Part shown: positions 21,104 through 30,087 of the stretch, one piece after another
Numbering within the stretch: position 1 is the stretch's first letter
Layout: each line of letters opens with the position of its first letter
NCBI RefSeq assembly: GCF_000719285.1
Contig: NZ_JOFS01000055.1
Coordinates: 1 to 32,896 of the forward strand
Source of the DNA: Streptomyces bicolor
Lineage (GTDB): Bacteria > Actinomycetota > Actinomycetes > Streptomycetales > Streptomycetaceae
DNA: 32,896 nt
Direction: 5' to 3'
Program-made: the position numbers and the translations under genes
The notes under the pieces: generated by a model
Seen by the model: the letters and a program-made list of their open reading frames with translations, nothing else
The model's database searches: none
Told to the model about the DNA's origin: nothing

Positions 21104-23677
21104 ATGCTCAACGGCAATGCCGTGACCGACGAGGCGCTCGCGCCCGGCAACTCCAACTACCAGCTCTCCACGGAGTACCGCGCCCATGACGTGACGCACC
21201 TGATCCGCCCCGGCGCCAATACTCTGGGCGTCGAACTGGGCCACGGAACAGCACTCGTCACGCGCTCGGTCACCAACCCGGCGACCGGTCGCACGGCCCC
21301 GTACAGCTGGTGGCAGAGCCAGTTCAAGGGCAGCGGAACACTGGCCGCACCGACCGCCGCCGGGGACGCCGCCGTCAAGGTGAGCGACGTGACCGACTAT
21401 CACATCGGCGGCACGATCAACATCGACACGGGCGACGGCGGTGAGCGGCTGGAGTCCCGTACGATCACCGCGATCGGCACCGAGGGCCCGGACGGTACGG
21501 GCATCAGCTTCGAGCCGCCCCTGAGCGCAGCCCACGCGGCGGGCGCCGAGGTCACGGGATCCGGCAACTCCCTCGCCAGCACGGATCCGAGCGCCGGCGC
21601 CGCCGTGACGCCCCGGATGATCGCACGGCTGGAGACCACGACAGCGGACGGCTCCACCGAGACGATCGTCAGCGACCGGACCTGGCGGGCGGCGCTCGGC
21701 GCGACGACGACCGCCAACTGGTACTCGGGATCCGACTACGACTCCCGCCGCGAGCAGCCCGGATGGACCGCCCCCGGCGCCGACCTCGGCGCGACGGCGA
21801 AGCGCCGCGACGGCTCGCCCGTCGGGTGGATCCACGCCGGTGTCGCCCCGCCCCCCAACCTGACGACGGATCTCGTCTGGCGGGCGGGTGAGCCAGTGAA
21901 GGTCATGGACCGGATCCGCCCTGTCGGCGTGACACAACCCCGGCCTGGTGTGTGGGCGTTCGACTTCGGTCAGGCCTTCGCGGGCTGGCCGCAGCTCAGC
22001 GTCGACGGCAGCGTGCCGGCCGGTACGACGATCAAGATGCTCCCGGCCGAATCCCTGGCCGCCGACGGCACGGTCGACCAGGCGTCCATCATGGGCGGCG
22101 GCGGACGCCGGGGCACCGACATCTTCGCCGCGTACACCACCCACGGCGACCCCGACGGCGAGCGGTGGCACCCCCGCTTCCACTACTTCGGCATGCAGTG
22201 GGTCCAGGCGACCGGCCTGCCGGAGGACTACCGGCCCACGCCAGACACGATCACAGGTCTGCAGTTGTACGCGGACACCCCGGTGGCCGGCCACGTCCGG
22301 ACCTCCGACGACCGGATCAACCGCATCCACCGCATGGCCCGCTACTCGATCATGAGCAACACGATGTCGACGTTCACCGACTGCCCCGGCCGGGAGAAGC
22401 TCGCCTACCCCGCCGACTACCTGCAGCCCTTCGGCTCCCTGCACCGGAACTTCAGCTACGCCGCATACCTGCGCACGATGCAACGCCACCTGGCGGAGGG
22501 CCAGTCCAAGGCCGGCGACAACATCGGCAACGTCGCGCTCAAGACGCCGGTGTACGACTGGGGCTACCTCGGCCGGTTCGGCGACGAGATCAACTGGGGC
22601 AACGGAATCGTCCTGGTGCCGTGGTTCCCCCACGAGACCTACGGCGACACCCAGACGATGGGCCGGTACTACCCCCACATGCAGGCGTTCCTGCAGTACA
22701 TCCGGACCAGGAAGACGGGCACGGGTGCCGACGCGCACATCGTCGACGCCGCACTGGCGGACTGGATCGCGGCCGAACCCACCTCGGGCCGCATCACCGG
22801 CACCTGGGGGTATCACCAGGTCGCCGACCGGATGGCGAGGATGGCCGCCCTGCTGGGACGAGACACGGACGCACGCGAGTACCGCGACCTCGCGGCCGCC
22901 ATCAAGGAGGCGTTCAACACCGCGTTCTACAACTCCGCCCTCGGCCGCTACACCAGCCAGGGCAACGCGGGCACCACCGGCGCGACCCAGGCCGCCCAGG
23001 CCCTCGCGCTCGACGAGGGGCTGGTCCCCGAAGGGGAGCGCGAGCGGGTCCTCGACGCCCTGGTCGAACTGATCCACGGCTTCCAGCCGTTCGGCGGCGG
23101 ACCCCACCTCAGCGGCGGCACCATAGGACTCGCCCCGACTGTGCGCGCGCTGACTGCTGCTGGCCGCGACGATGTGTTGTGGGCCGTGCTCCAGGAAGAC
23201 ACCCAGCCCAGCTACGGCTTCTTCATGGCACCGACCACGGCGAACCCCGGCGGCCTGACGACCATTCCCGAGCACTGGGGCATCGACGCCTCGAAGAACC
23301 ACATGATCCTGTTGCAGATCGAGGAATGGTTCCACAGCGGCCTGGCCGGCATCCGGCAGGCCCCCGGCTCCATCGGCCACCGCCACCTGGTGATCGATCC
23401 ACGCGCCGTCGGCGATCTCACCCAAGCCGAAGGGAGCTACCAGACCCCCTACGGCAAGGCAGCAACGGAATGGACCCTCAACAAGGGCACCTTCCGGCTC
23501 ACGGTCGAGATTCCCCCGAACACCACTGCCGAGGTACGCGTGCCCACGGGTGACCGCACCGTGCACGCGACCCCCGAGGGGGCGCAGTTCCAGGGTACCG
23601 ACGGCGACCGGGCCGTCTACCGCGTTCCATCGGGGACGTATGTCTTCACCGCGCGCAACGTACGCCCCGTGTCATAG
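21104..23677 (+). CDS. GH78 alpha-L-rhamnosidase, N-terminally truncated
   Basis: 857 residues from ATG 21104; similarity already begins near 21041 (GAKILKARLYLSGVGLHHAM). Predicted inverting hydrolase of terminal alpha-L-rhamnose. Order: part of the N-terminal beta-sandwich (LNGNAVTDEALAPG, YDVTHLIRPG-type), an inserted Thr/Gly-rich domain (about 85-190), a second beta-sandwich with W/Y-rich strands, the alpha/alpha barrel, and a C-terminal beta domain (TPYGKAATEWTLNKGTFRLT). The catalytic region keeps DCPGRE (Asp426, Glu431) and the general-base candidate Glu723 (IPEHWG). The signal peptide and first beta-domain portion expected in secreted relatives of about 1000 residues are missing, and no ribosome site precedes ATG 21104. 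The gene is thus probably silent or yields an unexported protein. It joins the F420-reductase fragment out of frame. Confidence 0.85.
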   Translation: MLNGNAVTDEALAPGNSNYQLSTEYRAHDVTHLIRPGANTLGVELGHGTALVTRSVTNPATGRTAPYSWWQSQFKGSGTLAAPTAAGDAAVKVSDVTDYHIGGTINIDTGDGGERLESRTITAIGTEGPDGTGISFEPPLSAAHAAGAEVTGSGNSLASTDPSAGAAVTPRMIARLETTTADGSTETIVSDRTWRAALGATTTANWYSGSDYDSRREQPGWTAPGADLGATAKRRDGSPVGWIHAGVAPPPNLTTDLVWRAGEPVKVMDRIRPVGVTQPRPGVWAFDFGQAFAGWPQLSVDGSVPAGTTIKMLPAESLAADGTVDQASIMGGGGRRGTDIFAAYTTHGDPDGERWHPRFHYFGMQWVQATGLPEDYRPTPDTITGLQLYADTPVAGHVRTSDDRINRIHRMARYSIMSNTMSTFTDCPGREKLAYPADYLQPFGSLHRNFSYAAYLRTMQRHLAEGQSKAGDNIGNVALKTPVYDWGYLGRFGDEINWGNGIVLVPWFPHETYGDTQTMGRYYPHMQAFLQYIRTRKTGTGADAHIVDAALADWIAAEPTSGRITGTWGYHQVADRMARMAALLGRDTDAREYRDLAAAIKEAFNTAFYNSALGRYTSQGNAGTTGATQAAQALALDEGLVPEGERERVLDALVELIHGFQPFGGGPHLSGGTIGLAPTVRALTAAGRDDVLWAVLQEDTQPSYGFFMAPTTANPGGLTTIPEHWGIDASKNHMILLQIEEWFHSGLAGIRQAPGSIGHRHLVIDPRAVGDLTQAEGSYQTPYGKAATEWTLNKGTFRLTVEIPPNTTAEVRVPTGDRTVHATPEGAQFQGTDGDRAVYRVPSGTYVFTARNVRPVS

Positions 23678-24149
23678 CCGCCACGCACGCCGACGACGAG
23701 CGTGACCCCTGACAAATGACCGATCCTCTGGGTGCGGATTCCACCCGGCCAACGCTTCGGATGGCGTATCCGGTCTTCTACACGCGGGCGGAGCCAGAGC
23801 TCGTACCGGATCCTCGTGGCGAGTTCACCGCTCAAGCCGCCGGCGGTCGCGCGGACGTCTGGGACAGCCGAGCCAGCCATGCTCCCCAGTGCTGAGCTCG
23901 GCAGCGGCGGTACCCGAGGACTATCCGGGCTGTTCGCGGCCGCAGCCCCTGGTGTCGACCGCCGTCGAGGTGGTGGTGACGGCGTTCAGCCGGAGCCCAC
24001 GGTGAACTCGTGCCAGTGGATTCCAACGGTGGATATCCGGTAGCCCCTTGCCGTTGCTGTCGGTCCACAGCCAGGCGATCGGGGTGCTGGTGACGGCCCG
24101 CGATCGGCTGGCTGTGCGAGTCGCCGGCTCAACTGGAACGTCGCGGTAC
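23678..24149. other. Intergenic stretch, no gene identified
   Basis: About 470 bp. A weak inverted repeat CACGC/GCGTG (about 23692-23713) follows the rhamnosidase stop. On the minus strand RPRVEDRIRHPKRW (about 23745-23790) recalls the RVEDRIR motif of IS1380-type transposases but is too short to call. Nothing else is supported. Confidence 0.35.
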
Positions 24150-24566
24150 CCGGCAAGGCCTGCTGGTACGGCTCCGGGCGGTCGACCGCCTCGATGACGA
24201 CGTCGGCGCCGAAGCCGCCGGTCAGTTCGCGGATCGCTTCAACCCGGTCGGTGTCCTTGGAGTTGACGGTGTGGGTCGCGCCCAGCTTCTTCGCGGTGGC
24301 CAGTTTGCGGCCGTCGATGTCGACGGCGATGACCTTCGCCGCACCTGCCCGGTTCGATCCGGCGATCGCCGCGGCTCCGACCCCGCCACAGCCATGACCG
24401 CCACGCTGTCGCCGCGTCCGACGTTGCCGGTGTTGATGGCCGCGCCGATGCCCGCCATCACGCCGCAACCCAGCAGTCCGGCGGCGATCCCCGACGCGGC
24501 GGGGTCGACCGTCGTGCACTGCCCGGCCGCCACCAGCGTCTTCTCCGCGAATGCGCGAAGCCCGAA
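24150..24566 (-). pseudogene. Zinc-type alcohol dehydrogenase (mycothiol/class III-like), fragment
   Basis: Reads [40 protein letters not shown] and GRGDSVAVM. After one lost base near 24391 it continues in another frame as [60 protein letters not shown] and [17 protein letters not shown]. This is the central part of an MDR dehydrogenase: the [15 protein letters not shown] helix, the GxGGVG coenzyme loop (broken by the frameshift) and the NAD-specific aspartate in AVDIDGRK. The N-terminal catalytic domain with the zinc ligands and the C-terminal third are absent. Confidence 0.8.
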
Positions 24567-25081
24567 ACCCCGAACCGGCACCGAAGTCCTGCTCCCTCCC
24601 GCCCAACCACTCCACAGCCGTCCATCTTCCCGTTGGACGGGCCGTCCCATGAGATCTCCCAGGCGAGTTACAGCAGCTGTCCTTTGACACTGAACCAAGT
24701 CGCTCCGTCATCCAACCCAGTCGACGCCGACAACGCCGCTGGCGTCGCCCCGCCACACCGGCTTGAGCGGGGTTGTCGATGCTGCTTATCGGCATGTGAT
24801 GGGCCGATGCGGACTTCCACGGAGGCAGGCAGCGCAACCGCCCCAGTTCACGCAAGGACCTGTGTAAGAGGGCCACTTGGACAGGGAAATTGCAACTTAG
24901 ACATGGCTCGCAGAGGCAGCTACCTTCATCTGGTCTTCGGTGGTCGCCACGGTCGCGCAGGGGGTCCTTCAGGCTGGGCCAGCCGCGACGGGATGAGTCG
25001 CTCACGCCCCACGAACCCTCGCCCCATGCGTGAGCCGCCGAACCGGGTCCACGCCAGGCAGCCCCAACCAGGGAGAGACGC
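24567..25081. other. Gene-poor stretch before the DUF3291 gene
   Basis: About 515 bp with only short overlapping frames on both strands and no recognisable domain. The last 12 bp hold the GGGAGAG ribosome site of the following gene. Base composition is somewhat lower in GC than the flanking genes. Confidence 0.4.
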
Positions 25082-25639
25082 ATGCCCCATCTTGCTCTGT
25101 ACACATTCGGCGTCCTGAAGTCACCTCTCGCCGATCCCGCACCTCTCACGCGCGAGTTCTACGACATTGGTGAGGCCGTCTACCGGAAGATCTCTCAGCA
25201 CCCCGGATACCTCGCGCGTGCTGAAGCGGCAGGCGGTGACCGGGGCGAGCTCTTCGAGGCGGACTGGGGTGCATGGGGAGAGTTCGCCGTACCGACTTGG
25301 TACGGCAAGGGCCATACGCTGGAAACCACCGCCCTGGCCGCGACCCTCTCACTCTGGACCGACCTCCGCCCCGCCTTCGACGCCATCTACACCGGTCTCC
25401 ACCGTGAGGCGCTGAACAGGCGTTACGACTGGTTCGAGAGGACAGGGCACCCAAATTACGTGTTCTGGTGGGTCTCCGACGGCGTGATACCCACCTGGCA
25501 GGACGGGGTTTCCAGGCTGGAGCACCTCCACGACCACGGCTCCGCGCCGCACGCCTTCACCTTCCACGACTCGTTCGCCCCGGACGGAACTCCGACCAGG
25601 ATCAAAGGCATCGGGCCGAAGAGCGACCAGGTTCGCTGA
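25082..25639 (+). CDS. DUF3291 domain protein
   Basis: 185 residues, ATG 25082 with GGGAGAG 7 nt upstream. It has the DUF3291 pattern: [88 protein letters not shown] and the closing [11 protein letters not shown]. These proteins are predicted dimeric alpha-beta-barrel (monooxygenase-like) folds of unknown reaction. Aromatic residues line the predicted pocket (YVFWWV). No signal peptide or cofactor motif. It is complete and flanked on both sides by gene-poor DNA, so it is probably expressed alone. Confidence 0.85.
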   Translation: MPHLALYTFGVLKSPLADPAPLTREFYDIGEAVYRKISQHPGYLARAEAAGGDRGELFEADWGAWGEFAVPTWYGKGHTLETTALAATLSLWTDLRPAFDAIYTGLHREALNRRYDWFERTGHPNYVFWWVSDGVIPTWQDGVSRLEHLHDHGSAPHAFTFHDSFAPDGTPTRIKGIGPKSDQVR

Positions 25640-26308
25640 CAAGGAAACCTGAACGACTGGATTCGCTGTCAAACGCCTGGATTGAATGACGGCGAACAGC
25701 AACGGCCTGGCTCCGACTCCCCGTCACGGACATGTAGCCTATGAATCATCGCAGTTCAGCCGGTTCAGGAGCTCCTGCGGTCGGCATCGCCGAACCGGCA
25801 CCGGCGGCGGGGCCCGCTACGACGCGCACGCCGTGCGGGAGCATCGGCGCTCGATCGACTTGGTCCGCTACCGGTACTTCGGCAACGAACTGATCGGCCA
25901 TGAGACCGTGGCCTCCGTCACGGCGCATTCGACCGCGGCCAGGCGGTTCGCTGGCGTTCGACCGGGGTGAAGGTTGCTCGCAAGCAGGGTGGAGCCCTGG
26001 CGGAGCTGGTCGCGTTACGCGGGTCCAGCGCAAGCAGTACACCGCGTATCAGAGGCTGCGGAACTTCGCTTGTGTCTGCCCGCCACAGCAGACGAAGCTC
26101 CTCGTCTGCCTGAAGGCCGATGATCTTGGATGCTGCCTCTCAACGCGGTCGGCAGGGCATGGAGGTGGACCACCAATGGTGCGGCGGAGCCCGGTTTCGG
26201 CAACCGGGATCCGCCGCGATCTTGCGCGCCTGAATTGGACTCCGAGTTCGGCTGCAGCGTACTTGGGCTGCGGGCAGAACCGGATGAGGGCGTGAAGGTA
26301 GGAGGCGT
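25640..26308. other. Gene-poor, probably degraded stretch
   Basis: About 670 bp. One frame (GARYDAHAVREHRRSIDLVR YRYFGNELIGHETVASVTAH, about 25800-25925) is protein-like and amphipathic but has no start or family. Another reads VKVARKQGGALAELVALRG near 25970. These look like relics of unrelated genes. Confidence 0.35.
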
Positions 26309-26600
26309 TCAGGCCCGGAGCGTGCGGACGTGCGTGGCGTCATTGATGGTCGCGGTGGCCCCCTTGCCGCAGCTGAGCGTGACGCAGCCTTCTCCTTCAC
26401 CCCGTCAGCTGCGCGATCATCTCGCCCTCGCCGCTGGTGATCGCCGTCACCTCTATCGGCCCGAGGCCGTAGATTTGCGGCACTGCCACGACGTCTCCCA
26501 CGACGACCTCGATCTCACACGTGCCGTCAGCGCACGGCACGGTCGGTGAGGGCGAGGGCGTGAACGTCTGGGTGGCGTCGGACGCCGATGACCCGGAGCC
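26309..26600 (-). pseudogene. Lipoprotein-like protein remnant, related to the gene at 28148
   Basis: On the minus strand the text reads TFTPSPSPTVPCADGTCEIE, VVVGDVVAVPQIYGLGPIEV, TAITSGEGEMIAQLTG, then a stop (26397-26399). In the next frame it continues GEGEGCVTLSCGKGATATIN and DATHVRTLRA to the stop at 26309-26311. The order Ser/Pro linker, C-ADG-C, a GP-x-V strand and closing strands matches the intact lipoprotein at 28148-28687 (CADGSCTVVV, AGPFTVSAVG). The signal sequence and lipobox are missing and the frame is broken. Confidence 0.6.
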
Positions 26601-26814
26601 GGACCTGCTGGGCGGGCCCTCGGCGGGGGAAGCGCGCGCCGCCGAGTGGGCGGCGTGCGAGCAGGCCCGGAGAACTGGTGTGTCCTCACCAGGCCGGGCG
26701 TGTCAGCTCGTTGCGCGGCCAGGCTGACGCGGGCCCTGCTCGTGCTGACCAGCACCGGGATCGCCCGCTGGCACACGATCGTGTCGGCGGACCGGCGCCG
26801 GCCGGGCTGGTGCC

Positions 26815-27549
26815 TCAGCTGTTGGCCAGTGTGCGGTCCAGGAGGGGGAGCAGGCGGTCCCAGTGGTGCTGCAGTCCGGTGGGGTCGAAGGCGTCGGTGT
26901 CGGACATGGTGAACCCGTGGACGGTGCCGGGGTAGATCTCGGAGGTGTAGTCGACCTTCGCGGCGTCCAGGGCCCGGTTGAGCTCGCCCAGGGCCTCGGG
27001 CGTCAGGTCGCTTTCGGCGTGGCCGAAGTGGATCTGGGCGGTGATCTCAGCGAGGGCGTCGGGCCCGTCCGCGCCCACGGGGGCGTGGAAGGCGGCGAGG
27101 GCGGCCACCCGTCCGGGGTGGGCTGCGGCGGTGCGCATGGCCAGGAGGCCGCCTATGCAGTAGCCGGTCACCGCGACCGGTCCGGCGGCGACCTCGGGCT
27201 GGGTGGTGAGGAACGTGAGGTAGGCGTCGGCGTCACGCCGTACGCGTTCGGCGGTGTGCGCTTCGATCAAGGGCATCAGCTGGGCCATGAGGGCGGGCCG
27301 GACCTCTTCTCCGATGTGCTCGGGAAGCTCGATCAGCGGTGCCGGGCCGTGCCGGTAGAAGAAGTTGGGGACGAGTACGTAGTACCCGTGCCTGGCCAGT
27401 TCGCAGGCCATGTCCCGCAGCACAGGCCGGATGCCGAAGCCGTCCGCGTACATCAGCACCCCCGGGTGCCGCTCGCGGAGGTTGGGGAATGCGGCGAAGG
27501 CGTCGGCCTGGCCGTCCGTGGTGGGAATCTGCAGCGTCTTGGTGGGCAT
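26815..27549 (-). CDS. Dienelactone hydrolase family protein
   Basis: 244 residues; ATG 27549 preceded by AGGAA. An alpha/beta hydrolase with a cysteine nucleophile: GYCIGG (Cys131), with His211 (TVHGFTM) as base and an acid probably in GHAESD. The opening IPTTDGQADAFAAFPNLRER HPGVLMYADGFGIRP and DMACELARHGYYVLVPNFFY R are diagnostic for the family. Related enzymes hydrolyse dienelactone in chloroaromatic degradation or other small lactones and esters; no ring-cleavage genes are nearby, so a general carboxymethylenebutenolidase-like role is all that can be said. It is complete, cytoplasmic and apparently monocistronic. Confidence 0.9.
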   Translation of the reverse strand: MPTKTLQIPTTDGQADAFAAFPNLRERHPGVLMYADGFGIRPVLRDMACELARHGYYVLVPNFFYRHGPAPLIELPEHIGEEVRPALMAQLMPLIEAHTAERVRRDADAYLTFLTTQPEVAAGPVAVTGYCIGGLLAMRTAAAHPGRVAALAAFHAPVGADGPDALAEITAQIHFGHAESDLTPEALGELNRALDAAKVDYTSEIYPGTVHGFTMSDTDAFDPTGLQHHWDRLLPLLDRTLANS

Positions 27550-28147
27550 GAATTTCCTGTCGTGGTTGATGTCTCGAGCTTGTGATCAACACGACGGAGG
27601 CGGAGCCCGCGCGGCAGCGCAAGATCCTCGATCGAACAGCAGGCCCGCACCGGCCCGTGCGGCGCTCAGAAGAGCACCGGGTCACCAATCCGTGTGTGGC
27701 GCGATGCCGTCCCGGTAGTCATGACCGCACAGCTTAGCCCACCGGGCACAAGCCGGCGCCAGCCGCTCGAACGAGGTACAGCCGCCGCACAGTGTCACTG
27801 CGGCCTTTTGCCGCCGAAGTTGGTCGCCCCAGGTCAGCAACACCTCAACGACTTATCTTCGTTGTCAAGGGCCCTTGTCCCTTGCCATCCCGGATCCGAC
27901 TTCTAAAGCCGCGCCGATGGGCCAGCACGACACATCACCCTGCTGTTGCACACTCGAGCTCTCCATCTCGAAGCGACGCCGACGCCGCGCAAGTGAAAGG
28001 CAGTTGTAGGTCCAGATGTCCGGGGCCCGAGACGGGCGTGCCGCTTCGAGTCGGTTGGCCTCGGAGGCCGGCAGCGCGTCGTGGGTCAGCTCGCGCTGTA
28101 GGTTCCGCTGGAGTTCCCCGGCGGCGCCGCCGAAAACGACGCCCGCC
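27550..28147. other. Gene-poor stretch
   Basis: About 600 bp. On the minus strand GELQRNLQRELTHDALPASE (about 28060-28120) is protein-like but has no start or known family. A self-complementary GGCGGCGCCGCC lies near 28118-28129, just beyond the lipoprotein stop, and could help termination. Confidence 0.35.
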
Positions 28148-28687
28148 CTACTCCGCCGGGAAGAGCCGCAGCTTCGCGGTGTCTCCCGCGATGGTGAGAA
28201 CGGCGATCGACAGCTCGTTGACGGTGGAGGGCCCGCCTTGGTCGGGGCGCTGCCCGAGCAGGTTGGAGGTGAATCCGCTCGCATCGACCGAGCTCAGGTC
28301 CACGCCCTCGGCACCGACGGCGCTGACCGTGAAGGGTCCCGCTCGGAGGGCGTCGGCGCGCGGGATTTCGGTGCCCTTGGTCACGACGACCGTGCAGCTT
28401 CCGTCTGCACAGGCTCGCAGCTCGGCCGGGGTTGACGGCTTCATCGGCTTCATCGCGGTCGGCGACGGCGATGAGGAGGGCTTCGTGGGCGTGGGCGAGG
28501 CGGGCGACGGTTCGGCCGAACGCGAGGTTGCGGCTGGCGCGGGTGCCCCCGCGTCGTCGTCCGAGTCGGAGCCGCAGCCGGTCAGCGCGGCGGCGAGGGC
28601 CAGGAGGGTGCAGACGGTCCCCGCCGGGCCGCGCACCGCAGACAGCCTGGCCCTTCGGCGGCGCGCCGGTGTTTCCGATGTGGTCAT
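28148..28687 (-). CDS. Putative lipoprotein
   Basis: 179 residues from ATG 28687. An Arg-rich N-terminus (RRRRARLSAVRG), a hydrophobic core (TVCTLLALAAAL) and the lipobox LTGC (Cys38) predict export and lipid attachment. A Ser/Thr/Pro-rich linker (about 40-85) leads to a small C-terminal beta domain with two conserved cysteines (CADGSC) and strands TVVVTKGTEI, AGPFTVSAVGAEGVDLSSVD and LSIAVLTIAGDTAKLRLFP. It is the intact relative of the remnant at 26309-26600. No ribosome site is obvious. Function unknown; it is surface-anchored. Confidence 0.75.
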   Translation of the reverse strand: MTTSETPARRRRARLSAVRGPAGTVCTLLALAAALTGCGSDSDDDAGAPAPAATSRSAEPSPASPTPTKPSSSPSPTAMKPMKPSTPAELRACADGSCTVVVTKGTEIPRADALRAGPFTVSAVGAEGVDLSSVDASGFTSNLLGQRPDQGGPSTVNELSIAVLTIAGDTAKLRLFPAE

Positions 28688-28824
28688 GGGACCGTTGTAT
28701 GCGCGGGTGCCCGGGAGGGTTCCCGTGCGCCCGTCACCGCGGTGTCGGCCCTGTTCTCCCTCCGGGTGGCGACCGGCCCGGCGGTTGGGCGATGTGGGTG
28801 GTTGGAGGTGACGTGCGCTTCACG

Positions 28825-29089
28825 TAGGAAATCTTGAGCACACGCGCTGCTGGCGCCGCGCTACACGTGCCGGACGACCTGATAGATCGTCTCGGAGACG
28901 GGTGTCGGGTGCGGGGCGTTGTTCCAGCCGATCTCCTCAGCGCGCTTCTCGATCGCCCTTCGTGCAGCCTGAACCGCGGCTTCGTCCTCGAAGAGGGCGA
29001 CAGACAGTCCGTTGCCGGTGGCAGGATCGATGAGGTGGTAGGCGCCATGGACGCCGGGCACGGTGGCGGCGGCATCCAGCACCCAGTCA
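28825..29089 (-). repeat. Longer copy of the dispersed repeat at 12842-13020
   Basis: 265 bp that carries the truncated alpha-beta-barrel frame. The copy at 12842-13020 matches its ends but lacks about 86 internal bp. The unit ends at the TAGGAAATC edge (28825) and the CACCCAGTC edge (29089). Confidence 0.85.
28861..29089 (-). pseudogene. Dimeric alpha-beta-barrel (monooxygenase-like) protein, C-terminal half
   Basis: Reads WVLDAAATVPGVHGAYHLID, PATGNGLSVALFEDEAAVQA, ARRAIEKRAEEIGWNNAPHP and TPVSETIYQVVRHV. The pattern of a small-domain strand, then VALFEDEAAVQAA and a closing strand, is that of antibiotic-biosynthesis-monooxygenase/stress-responsive barrel proteins of about 100 residues. 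An in-frame stop lies just upstream of WVLDAA, so the first strands are missing. A 73-residue product from ATG 29082 is possible but would lack half the barrel. Confidence 0.6.
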
Positions 29090-29210
29090 GTGGATCAGTG
29101 CACGAGGGAACGCCGCATGCCCAATCCCACGTCGCCACCCTGGGCCGGAGGGCGTCCCTCCTCGCCCGGAGGGAACTCCCTTGCGCCAGAAGCCGTCTCC
29201 TCATGTATCG

Positions 29211-29275
29211 CTTTGTATCGAGCGTTTGACACAAGTTCCCGCCCAGTGCATCTTGTACCCACTGCTTGATACAAG
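29211..29275 (+). promoter_or_regulatory. Twin operators overlapping a TTGACA promoter
   Basis: Two similar sites: 29211-29235 (arms CTTTGT and ACACAAG) and 29252-29275 (arms CTTGTA and TACAAG, perfectly complementary). Both share the inner motif TTGA-ACAAG and lie about 40 bp apart, four helix turns. TTGACA (29226-29231), a perfect -35, sits inside site 1; a -10 (CATCTT, 29249-29254) 17 bp on touches site 2. GntR proteins of the YtrA type bind such sites, and one is encoded by the second gene of the operon, so negative autoregulation is likely. Confidence 0.65.
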
Positions 29276-29295
29276 ACCGTCCGGGGGATCTCCAT

Positions 29296-30087
29296 ATGCT
29301 TGACACTGTTCCGCTCCAGTCCCGGTTCCTCGACCACGCCGACCACTACGCCCGCTGGTCGTCTCTGGCCATCGGTATCGTGAGCGCACAGCAGTTGGTC
29401 ACGATGGAGAGCGGCGACATCGCGATGCCCCTCGTGTTCGCCATCACCGCTTTCGGTCTGTGCGCGGTGGGAGGTGTCCTGCTCGGCGACGCCCTGACCC
29501 TGCGTCCGCAGGAAGCGGTACGCACCGCGAGTCTCGCCCCGCGCCTGGTCCGAGACCAAGTGCCGCCCCGGATGGCGCCCCTGCTGCTTGTGCAGGCGGC
29601 GTCCCTCGTCACCCTGCTGGTGATCGGTGCGGTCACGGCCACGGACCCCGAACGGATAGGCAGACCGGGGCGTGTCATCACCGTCACCTGCGAAGGGGTG
29701 CGCGCATCCCTCGGTCCCTGGCCCGGCCTGTACTACAGCGGCCCGATGTTCGCCGCCCTCGCGGTCGCAACCCCCGTCTGCGTGTGGGCCCTGCGCCGTA
29801 TCGCCCACGGTCCGGGCGACGAACAGCAGCGCCGCGACCGCGCGTGGGCGATCACCGGGGCCTGGGGGCTGCTGGTGTCGAGCCAGGTGCTGCTCGTCGT
29901 TGTGATGATCTTCATCGCGCTCACGGAGAAGGCCTGCGCCGGCCCGCTGGGCGCCGTCACCATCGTGGTGATCTGCCCCCTGGGCCTGCTGAGCCTGTTC
30001 ACCTTCGGATGGTCCCTGGTCACCGTGGTGGCACCCCGGGCGGTCGACGACGAGGCAGCCGACGATGGGACCCTCGACGATGAATGA
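29296..30087 (+). CDS. Integral membrane protein, first gene of a GntR operon
   Basis: 263 residues; ATG 29296 with GGGGGA about 5 nt upstream. About six membrane helices: WSSLAIGIVSAQQLV, MPLVFAITAFGLCAVGGVLL, LLLVQAASLVTLLVIGAV, MFAALAVATPVCVWAL, AWGLLVSSQVLLVVVMIFIA and VTIVVICPLGLLSLFTFGWS. Between helices 3 and 4 lies a long extracytoplasmic loop with a Cys (VTCEGVRASLGPW). The tail is acidic (DDEAADDGTLDDE). No family recognised and no ATP-binding or carrier motif. Its last 8 bp overlap the GntR gene (ATGAATGA), so the two are translationally coupled. Such pairs usually answer to cell-envelope stress; that role is inference. Confidence 0.75.
   Translation: MLDTVPLQSRFLDHADHYARWSSLAIGIVSAQQLVTMESGDIAMPLVFAITAFGLCAVGGVLLGDALTLRPQEAVRTASLAPRLVRDQVPPRMAPLLLVQAASLVTLLVIGAVTATDPERIGRPGRVITVTCEGVRASLGPWPGLYYSGPMFAALAVATPVCVWALRRIAHGPGDEQQRRDRAWAITGAWGLLVSSQVLLVVVMIFIALTEKACAGPLGAVTIVVICPLGLLSLFTFGWSLVTVVAPRAVDDEAADDGTLDDE

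Noticed and set aside
20873..23566. Very long open frame (897 codons) on the minus strand
   Set aside because: It lies wholly antisense to the rhamnosidase, whose catalytic motifs are unmistakable. Long antisense frames are expected in GC-rich DNA, and its composition (Arg/Gly/Val-rich, no domain) is that of a shadow.
23732..23800. IS1380-like transposase motif (RVEDRIR) on the minus strand
   Set aside because: One short motif without any neighbouring family sequence; chance similarity is likely.
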